A program made the position numbers and the translations under genes. Positions 6,939 through 14,800 of a stretch of DNA of 47,879 bases are shown one piece after another (positions within the stretch are counted from its first letter, which is position 1; each line of letters begins with the position of its first letter). Origin of the DNA: a virus. A model generated the notes under the pieces. That model had not been told where the DNA came from. It made no database searches and saw only the letters and a list, made by a program, of their open reading frames with translations. The stretch is from IMG/VR virus record IMGVR_UViG_3300017788_000040, positions 1 through 47,879 of that record; one strand, given 5' to 3'.

Positions 6939-7215
6939 GTTCTTCTACGATTTTATGAAACTTTTCTTCCCAAGAATCTGCATCCATATCCCATTTTTTT
7001 ACTGGGCATGAATCAAAGATATTTCGCGCTTTTGCTGGAACATAGCATCCGCATAATTTACATTGATTTTCAAATTCATCATAGTGATCACAACTTTTAC
7101 AGATTGATACTCTTTCTTTATAAAGATCTTCAGAAACTGAAAGGACATGTCCATGTGTGCGAGCATAATTAATCAAATTCCAACAAAATTTAGCAAGGTC
7201 TTTTATCTCAGACAT
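6922..7215 (-). CDS. Small cysteine-cluster (zinc-ribbon-like) protein
   Basis: 97 residues. Six cysteines are arranged C39-x2-C42 ... C52-x2-C55-x-C57 ... C70 (CKSCDHY, CKLCGCYVP, FDSCPVKKW). This is a zinc-ribbon-like pattern seen in small conserved proteins of T4-like cyanophages and other phages, whose function I do not know. A helical N-terminus (DLAKFCWNLINYA) and an acidic helical C-terminus flank the cluster. A late-type AATAAATA motif lies 23 bases upstream, suggesting late expression with the structural genes. Metal binding is inferred from cysteine spacing only. Confidence 0.8.
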   Translation of the reverse strand: MSEIKDLAKFCWNLINYARTHGHVLSVSEDLYKERVSICKSCDHYDEFENQCKLCGCYVPAKARNIFDSCPVKKWDMDADSWEEKFHKIVEELDKSS

Positions 7216-7237
7216 TTTAAAAAAAATCAGTTAAAAA

Positions 7238-7245
7238 TATTTATT
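7238..7245 (-). promoter_or_regulatory. T4-type late promoter motif AATAAATA
   Basis: AATAAATA on the minus strand, 23 bases before the ATG at 7215. Its first two bases are the last two of the TAA stop of the gene upstream. Confidence 0.55.
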
Positions 7246-8386
7246 ATGGATTATAAGATCCCTTAACTGTTGTTGAATTAATTGATCCTGTAACAGAATA
7301 GTTAGATCCAAAAATTGCTCTTCCTGATGATCCACCACTTCCAGAATTAGATGTATCATTTCCAGGTGATCCCCAATTTCCGCCAGAAGCACCATCTAAT
7401 CCACTACCTCCAGAAGTAGCACCACATCCTCCACCACCAGTACCTCCAGTACCAGAGGATCCACTTAAAGATCCTGATTGATAATTATATCCTCTACCTG
7501 GTCCACCATTTCCACCAGTCCCACCAGTCCCACCTGATGTTGAATAGCTATAGCTACAGTTTCTATAGTGTGTCCACTGACTAGTAACCCACCAACAATT
7601 ACCCCACCAATTACATTCTTGTCTTCTGTTACATCCACCACCAGTCCAGCATCCATTGTCAGTCCATCCTCCTGGACATCCAGGGCAACCTCCACATTGT
7701 TCATATGTTTGTCCACCACTACACAATCCATTCGACCCATTTGACCCGTTCGATCCTCTTTCTCCTCCCCCTCCACCAGCATAAATGTTTGCGGAAGATC
7801 TGACATTTACAATGATATTATTTCCACTGCTAGAAATAACAGACAAAGCATCTCCACCTCCTTCACCAGATGGATTTGGAGCTCCAGAAGTTCCACCACC
7901 TCTTCCACCGCAACCATAAATGTATCCATAAACATCGATAGTTAAATTATAAGCAGTAGCATTAAATGTTGCTCCAGGAGAACTTACACTATTAGACCCA
8001 CAATATCCATTAATAAAAATAAATTTTGATGTATTATTTGTTAAATTGCTGTTCCATGATTGGGCATCAATATCAAAATTATCATCCGTTCCAGTTTGAG
8101 TTAGATAATAAAACTTTATTGAATTTCTAAATTGAGAAGTTTTCCAATTTGATGATACAGTAATTGAAGAGTTTTCAGTTGAATTAGGAACAATTGGATT
8201 TGTATCACTATTTGATGTAATTCTTCTCAATTGAGAAGCTTTTATTGATTCATTATCTGCAGCAAAAGTTTCGCTATCACTTGAGGACTGTTTCCTACGT
8301 TGAGCTCTAAAATTTGAACGCAAAGAACTGAAAGAAATAGAACCAGAAGTATAGTATGGACCTGCTTTTGATACTGCTACAGACAT
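7244..8386 (-). CDS. Gly-rich tail-fibre adhesin-like protein
   Basis: 380 residues. The N-terminal 120 residues are a non-repetitive beta-type domain (ISFSSLRSNFRAQRRK) likely to dock on a fibre. From about 155 the chain is glycine-rich (CGGRGGGTSG, YAGGGGGERGSNGSNG, GTGGTGGNGGPGRG), like the polyglycine motifs of gp38-type adhesins in T2/S16-like phages. Residues 222-277 are a dense Cys/Trp insert with nine cysteines and eight tryptophans. It sits in the fibre cluster next to the halogenase and has its own late motif. I infer a receptor-binding tip; a structural role elsewhere in the tail is possible. Confidence 0.7.
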   Translation of the reverse strand: MSVAVSKAGPYYTSGSISFSSLRSNFRAQRRKQSSSDSETFAADNESIKASQLRRITSNSDTNPIVPNSTENSSITVSSNWKTSQFRNSIKFYYLTQTGTDDNFDIDAQSWNSNLTNNTSKFIFINGYCGSNSVSSPGATFNATAYNLTIDVYGYIYGCGGRGGGTSGAPNPSGEGGGDALSVISSSGNNIIVNVRSSANIYAGGGGGERGSNGSNGSNGLCSGGQTYEQCGGCPGCPGGWTDNGCWTGGGCNRRQECNWWGNCWWVTSQWTHYRNCSYSYSTSGGTGGTGGNGGPGRGYNYQSGSLSGSSGTGGTGGGGCGATSGGSGLDGASGGNWGSPGNDTSNSGSGGSSGRAIFGSNYSVTGSINSTTVKGSYNP

Positions 8387-8403
8387 TATACAAGGTTTTT
8401 TCT

Positions 8404-9861
8404 TTATTTATTGCGTTGAGATAGTAAATCTTTATGTGGAACTTGAATCCTGTATCCCTTTGCCTTTTGAATTGCCATAAAATCTAGACGACTACTTTCT
8501 AAAACAGAATCCCCATTCGGTATCCATTTTAAAAATTCCAAAATTCCTTCTTTTGTAAACATTTTAAGACCGTGAGCAACTTGAATATAACTATCAATAT
8601 TCCAAAATAGTTTACTTTTATCAATACTGTCTTCTTCTAAAAATTCTTGTTTACACTTTTGCTCAAATGCCTTTACCCATTCCGTTTTATTTTCTTTCAT
8701 ATATCTCCAGAACTCAGAATCCTCTCGATTAGTGGCATAATGTAAACATACAAATTCTGAAACTTCTTCATACAATATTTTAATTCTTCTATTACATTCT
8801 TTTCTATTATATTCTAAATTTTTTAAGGTTGAATTATAATCAATAAAATCTTTGACCTGCTGTATAATAATATGAATGCCTGTTGACTCTAATGGTTCAA
8901 TAAATCCACTGGATAGACCAATTGCCAAACAATTCCCAATCCAATAATCAGTATAATACCCTGGATTATATTTAATAATTCTATCTGTATCTAGACCTAC
9001 GTTATATTTTTTTCTCAACCAGATATCATATTTTTCTCGTGCTTCATGATCAGAAGTGAATTTTGATGAGTATATATAACCAGTTCCGTATCTATTTCCT
9101 ATTGGTATTTGCCAAATCCACCCATTTTCTGTTGCTTCTGCTACTGTATATGATGGAACTTCTTCAAAATTATATGGAATTTGTTGAGGAATTGCTCTAT
9201 CAAGTGGTAACCATTTTGACATATCATTCCATTCTGGATTCAGTTCATTTAATAAAATAGAATTAAATCCTGAAGCATCAATAAAATAATCTGCCTTTAC
9301 TTCTCCACTGTTTTTAAATACAATACTCTGAATATTTTTCCCATCAGAATTTACTTTTTTAGCAATATCATCAATAAAAGTAACCTCATCTTTTATTTGA
9401 TTATAAATGTAATTTGAAAATTCTTGAGTATCTAAGTGTAAGGCAAAGAGAAAAGCATCAAAAAAATGTCCAGGTAATGTTGTTGTTGGTTGATGATGAA
9501 GAGATCCTCCATCAAAACAATCATTTAAAATCGAATAAATCGAACTTGGATATTTTTTCTTTGAGTTAATATCTAATTCTGGAAATCCATGAAAATATTC
9601 CGTCTCTTTAATCCAATCTTTAAAACTAATACCTAATTTAATAGTAGTGCTAGTTTCATCTAAAAGTTTTGGTAGAGGAACTTTTAAGTATTCTTTTAGA
9701 AAATAATTTACAATAGGAGTTGTGCTTTCACCAACTCCTATATTTTTTTTATTAAAATCATAATAAACGGAAACATCAACTTCTCCCTGCCACCTTCTTT
9801 TTATCATTGTTGCCGCAATTAATCCTGCGGTTCCAGAACCGAGAATAACAAATTTTTTCAT
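8404..9861 (-). CDS. Flavin-dependent tryptophan-halogenase-like enzyme
   Basis: 485 residues, close to the usual length of the family. The N-terminus has the FAD-binding GSGTAG (8-13). GVGESTTP (42-49) follows. The catalytic lysine is K75 in STTIKLGISF, equivalent to PrnA Lys79. The halogenase signature WIWQIP is at 248-253, and the active-site glutamate is E325 in EPLESTGI, equivalent to PrnA Glu346. All key residues are present, so the enzyme should be active with reduced FAD. Related cyanophage halogenases are known, one of which (VirX1 from Syn10) iodinates a range of aromatic substrates in vitro. Here the gene lies between an adhesin-like gene and fibre genes, with no flavin reductase in the window. 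The natural substrate is unknown; a host metabolite or a virion protein are both possible. Confidence 0.92.
   Translation of the reverse strand: MKKFVILGSGTAGLIAATMIKRRWQGEVDVSVYYDFNKKNIGVGESTTPIVNYFLKEYLKVPLPKLLDETSTTIKLGISFKDWIKETEYFHGFPELDINSKKKYPSSIYSILNDCFDGGSLHHQPTTTLPGHFFDAFLFALHLDTQEFSNYIYNQIKDEVTFIDDIAKKVNSDGKNIQSIVFKNSGEVKADYFIDASGFNSILLNELNPEWNDMSKWLPLDRAIPQQIPYNFEEVPSYTVAEATENGWIWQIPIGNRYGTGYIYSSKFTSDHEAREKYDIWLRKKYNVGLDTDRIIKYNPGYYTDYWIGNCLAIGLSSGFIEPLESTGIHIIIQQVKDFIDYNSTLKNLEYNRKECNRRIKILYEEVSEFVCLHYATNREDSEFWRYMKENKTEWVKAFEQKCKQEFLEEDSIDKSKLFWNIDSYIQVAHGLKMFTKEGILEFLKWIPNGDSVLESSRLDFMAIQKAKGYRIQVPHKDLLSQRNK
8405..8412 (-). promoter_or_regulatory. T4-type late promoter motif AATAAATA
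   Basis: AATAAATA on the minus strand, 18 bases before the ATG at 8386, overlapping the TAA stop of the halogenase gene. Confidence 0.55.
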
Positions 9862-9873
9862 AAAATTTAAAAA

Positions 9874-11865
9874 TTAATGGAAATCAGTCCAACCTACACC
9901 CGTATAACCTTGGAATTTGTATGTTGTAGTGTTAAAAATAATCGCACCTGGTTGAGTTGTTAAACCAGTTCTTTGTGTCGTTGTATTTAGAGGAACAATC
10001 ATAAAGGCAGCTAAGTTTGCACCAACTCCTTTACCTGCTTGAGAAAAATCAACAGCAGATAAAGGAACTGTTGTTCCAACCCCTACACTTGAAGAGTTAT
10101 TTAATATAAAGAATATATTATTACCTTTAAATTGTGAATTATGATGTTCAATTATACCATCAACAACACGAAGTGCTGGTGATTCACTTATAAAATAATT
10201 TGTTGAACTTAGAGCCTCTGTATTTGTGGTTCCGATTCCAACTTTTCCATAAAAATTAGAATCTCCAGCAACAATTAAAGCTTTTGAACTAGCAGTTTCT
10301 GTCGCAATTCCCAAATTTCCAATTATTGCTGATTTTCCACGTGCATCTAAGGCAACCACTGGGTCTGCTGTCCCAATTCCAATAGAAACACCAATAGTTA
10401 GATTATCTTCTACATTTACATCTCTAAAAGTTGAGATACCAGTAACAGCGTTAAGATTGACTCCATTAACTATAGGTGGAAGAGTAATATTATTGAGTGC
10501 TACAATGTTGTCTGCGGTTACTGATCCACTAACAACCATTGTTCCTCCAACTGAAACTGATCCTGTAACAGTAGTACTGCCATCAACATGAAGTTCAGTA
10601 GTTGGATTTGTCACACCAATACCCAACTTACCATCATAAGTGAGGGACATTAATTCGGAATTTGTTTGACCATAAATCCAATCAAATCTTCCTGTTCCTA
10701 CACCTGCTGATCCAGCGTGTAGGTACATATTAATATTTCCAGTATCATTATTAATGATATCAAAAGTTTTATTTGGATTTCCAAATCTTAATAAACTAGT
10801 ACTTTTACCAACTCCTACAGATTGACCAATGCTAATTCTCGATTCTCCACTATTAGAAATAACTTCTAAAAGAGATCCTGAAGATTTTATAATTTGAAGT
10901 TCTGACGTTGGAAGCGCCGTTCCTACTCCAATTCTTCCATTTTCCAAAGCAGAAAAAGCAGTTCCGCTAGTTCCAACATGTAAAAGTTTAGAAATAGTCG
11001 TAATTCCAATTGTAGGAACTTCAATGCTGTTAGCAATCAATTTAGTAGCAGTAACAATTCCAGCTACAATATCTGGAGAACCAGATAATGAAGTTGCTGT
11101 AGTTGCTGTCCCTGTTACATTTCCAATAAATCCGCCAGTGGCAGTTACAACTCCAGTGACTGAAGCACCAGTAATAGAAATTCCTGTGCCAGAAATTCTA
11201 GCGGCAGAAATATTTCCAGATGTTATACTTCCTGTTACAAAAGATCCAGAAGTGAGAATTCCACTTATACTAATATTAGAAGGAAGTCTAGAATTGTCAA
11301 GTGTGCCAGTAGTTACATAACTAGCATTTACGGCAGTTATTCCAATTCCCCATCCATAAAATTGATTTGCAGTTATAATTCCAGAAACAATAACATCACC
11401 AACTGAACTAATTCCTACACCACGAGAAAAATTAGATGCGTTATTATTTCCACCAATTTGTAAGGTAAATCTTGGGTCATTTGTTCCGACTCCAACATTT
11501 CCAGAAGCATATATGCTTGTATATCCCAGTCCAACATCAGTATCAACCCATTGAGATGTTGGCATTCCCTGTAGGAATCTCGCATCTCCATAATAAGTAA
11601 CAATACCCGAAGGTGTTGATGCTGTAATGATACCAGAGGTAAAGGAAGTTACTCCAATTTTCAAACCATCAGTGATTGTAGCAACACCAATAAAAGCATC
11701 TCTTATTGTAGCAAGACCTACAATTTTTACTGAACCTCTTACATCTAAAAACTCGGTGGGAACTGATGTTCCAATTCCAACCAATCCATTAGAACTTACA
11801 ATGAAATTATCTTCATCAACCTGAACACCATTTCTAAAATTAAATGACTTCCTAAAATTTGCCAT
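9874..11865 (-). CDS. Long tail-fibre-like structural protein with GIGT repeats
   Basis: 663 residues, almost entirely beta-type repeats. Recurrent units read like VGIGTxxPxxxLxVxG (for example VGIGTSVPTEFLDVRG near the start) with many ITASG/GIVTAT strands, typical of trimeric beta-helical fibres of marine T4-like phages. There are no cysteines or catalytic motifs. The C-terminus (TTTYKFQGYTGVGWTDFH) is a short cap common on such fibres. It follows the 1785-residue fibre gene and has a GATAAATA late motif 17 bases upstream. Assignment as tail fibre rests on repeat type and position. Confidence 0.8.
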   Translation of the reverse strand: MANFRKSFNFRNGVQVDEDNFIVSSNGLVGIGTSVPTEFLDVRGSVKIVGLATIRDAFIGVATITDGLKIGVTSFTSGIITASTPSGIVTYYGDARFLQGMPTSQWVDTDVGLGYTSIYASGNVGVGTNDPRFTLQIGGNNNASNFSRGVGISSVGDVIVSGIITANQFYGWGIGITAVNASYVTTGTLDNSRLPSNISISGILTSGSFVTGSITSGNISAARISGTGISITGASVTGVVTATGGFIGNVTGTATTATSLSGSPDIVAGIVTATKLIANSIEVPTIGITTISKLLHVGTSGTAFSALENGRIGVGTALPTSELQIIKSSGSLLEVISNSGESRISIGQSVGVGKSTSLLRFGNPNKTFDIINNDTGNINMYLHAGSAGVGTGRFDWIYGQTNSELMSLTYDGKLGIGVTNPTTELHVDGSTTVTGSVSVGGTMVVSGSVTADNIVALNNITLPPIVNGVNLNAVTGISTFRDVNVEDNLTIGVSIGIGTADPVVALDARGKSAIIGNLGIATETASSKALIVAGDSNFYGKVGIGTTNTEALSSTNYFISESPALRVVDGIIEHHNSQFKGNNIFFILNNSSSVGVGTTVPLSAVDFSQAGKGVGANLAAFMIVPLNTTTQRTGLTTQPGAIIFNTTTYKFQGYTGVGWTDFH

Positions 11866-11881
11866 CTTATATGGTTTTTAG

Positions 11882-14800
11882 TTATTTATCAGTATTTTTC
11901 TCAAGGGCATCTACCTTAGAAGATAATTCTTTAACTGCTTCAATAAGTAATGGTACAATTTTATGGTAATCAACTGCGAGATATCCATTATCTCGTGTGA
12001 TAACTGCCTCAGGAAGAACTTCTAAAACTTCTTGTGCAATTACACCAATATCATTTCCTTCTTTACCAGATATTTGATTCCAAGTATAAGTATTACCACT
12101 AATTGAAAGAACCTTAGAAAGTGGGGTACCAATAACAGTAATATTATCCTTTAATCTTCGGTCAGAACTATAGAAAGCAGTAATATCTCCAGTAACTGTT
12201 AATTCTCCAGTTATAGCAGTATTTCCACTAATATTTAAAGCATCAGAAATTGTTGTTGTTCCACCAGTAGAATCAATTGTCAGATTACCACTTGTTGTAC
12301 TGAAAGTATTACCATCAAGTCTAATATTGTCAACATCAAGTCTACCAGTAATATTTACAACATCACTGGCATCATTTCCAAGAGTTGTGTTTCCGTTTAC
12401 GGTTAAACTAGAAGATAGTAAAGTAGAACCAGTTACATTTAATGTTCCAGTTATTCCAGTATTACCTCCAATTGTAGCACTACCAGTTAATCCAAGATTT
12501 CCTCCAATATTAGCGTTCTTTTCAATTCCGATTCCACCATCAAGAATTAAAGATCCAGTATCTTTAGATGTTGATTGTGTTGTATTAAGAAATTCGGCAT
12601 GACCTGTTACACGTAAATTATCATTAAGATTCAATGTGTCATTGAATTTAGTTTCACTATTAAACGTGACTGGACCATCAAATTGAGAGAGAACGGTTCT
12701 AGAATTTCCACCTTCTACTTTAATTCTTTCTTTAACAACTATTTCATCGAAAACAACACTCAGAATACCAGTTTCTTGTCCAGTAACTGTAGGAATAGGT
12801 GTATCAAAAGATCTTTCTTGACCTGTTGCCGAACTTACTTTTTTATTACCAATATAAAATTCACCGTCATTATTCATTCCAGTATAAACAATGACACCTG
12901 CCGATTTTTCTTGAGATTGTGAAAGAAATACTTCTCTTTCATTTAAAGAACGAACTTGAACTTGTGGTAATCCAGTGGAATAATTCCCAGGACCATAACC
13001 AAGATACTCAAATGTGTGTCCAGAAGCACGAGCAATAGAAGGTCTTCTAACTTCAACTGGAATTGGCTTTATCTTTTTAATAAAAGAACCAGTTTTATGT
13101 TGTGATATTAATGTACCCAAAACACCACGAATCACAGTGATTTCATTATTGTTTGTTCCAGTTAAAGTACTGGTAACAATTCGCATGATTTCACCACCAA
13201 CTTCAAGATATGTTCCAAGTGGAAATCTCGATAATGTTCCAATCCCAGAAGATGTTAACGATACCTGGAATGAAGTTGAAGATGCCGAAATATCCTCACC
13301 TAAAACTAAGCAATCATTATCATAGAAAGTAAAACTTCTTATTTCAAGATTTTCTTTTGATGAATCTGAAATAGAATCATTTGAAGAAATTCCATGTTTT
13401 AACAAATAAAATGGGGTTCCACCAACGGAAGATGAACTACGAATAGTGAGAGAAGTAACACTCAATCTTTCTTTGACTGTGTAATCTCCCAAATTATTAT
13501 TATTTTGATCAATAATTCTAAATTTATTTCCACTATAAAGTTCATGTCCATTAGAACATGTAATTGTTGTAATTCCTGTTACCGAATCATATGTTGTTGA
13601 AGATGAAACTTTAACAGAAGGTCCTAAAGGTAACACATAAGATCCAGAGACAATAATTGGATCCCCACCAGTATGGGCAACAGAAATTTGATTCTTAGCA
13701 GGAACTGAAGTTATTCTATAATATCCATCTGCTGTAGTTCCAATACCAGTAATTTGAACTACGTCACCAATATTTGTAGAAATACCGGAAGTTGTAACTG
13801 TTAATCCAGCTCCAACTCCAGATCCAATTGTAGAAGTATCAAAATCTAATTCTTCACCATTAGTGTATCCAGATCCACCATTGATAATGTTAACAGATTG
13901 AATTGAACCACCAGAAATAACAACTTTAGATGTAGCACCATCCCAGGTTGTAGTTTCATTATTGAATAATTTTACATTATAAAATGTTCCATTATTATAT
14001 CCATTACCACCACTAAAACTATTATATGTGGCAATACCAGAGAATTTATGCTCACGGTCAAATGTAATTGTTGAACTTGTTGAAGAGGTTGAGACACCAG
14101 TTATTGATAATCCGACACCAAAAGTTTTTAATGTTTTATCTAAAGATTCTCTTGTGGTACTTTTTTTAAGATCACTAGTAACAACTTCACCCACAGGAGA
14201 TCTTTTCGCAAAAGAAACTGCGGATCTTTGACTATCATTATGATTATCTTTGTCTAATTGTGGATAAAGATCTTCGATTTGTTGACTATATTTGTATGAA
14301 GTAAATTCTGTTGGTAATGATCTATCGGCATCTGTGATGTATAAATGATAAATTCCATCTTGAACACCATAAATGTAAGGCGTGATGGTTTCTTTTCTGT
14401 AAATATAAAGATTTTTTCTTAGATCATTTCTTTCAAATCTAGGAAGAGATGAAGATCTTATATGAGTATTGTTTGTAAATGTACCTAAGTTATGGACAAC
14501 GCCATTTACATCTGTTGAGGAATATCTAAATGTATTCGCATTAACGATTTGAGAAACTTCAAAAGTTCCATTGAAACCAATATTATTAGCACCACTTGAA
14601 TTAGTTGTACTAGTAACATTCTTAATGTTAACATGATCACCAACTTGAAGATTATGGGGAAGATCAGCAATAGAAGTAACTACATTTGAAGCGACAGTAC
14701 ATGTTGAAATAAATCTTGGGTTTCTATTGTACTCAATATCACTTCCTGTAATTGAAGATAAAGCAAAATCAGTATTTGCTCTCACACTAGTCGTACTAGA

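Noticed and set aside
11024-11320. Plus-strand open frames opposite the long fibres (also 12327-12602, 15619-16188 in other minus frames)
   Set aside because: Val/Pro/Ile-rich shadows of beta-repeat codons. The fibre reading frames carry recognisable repeats and domains.
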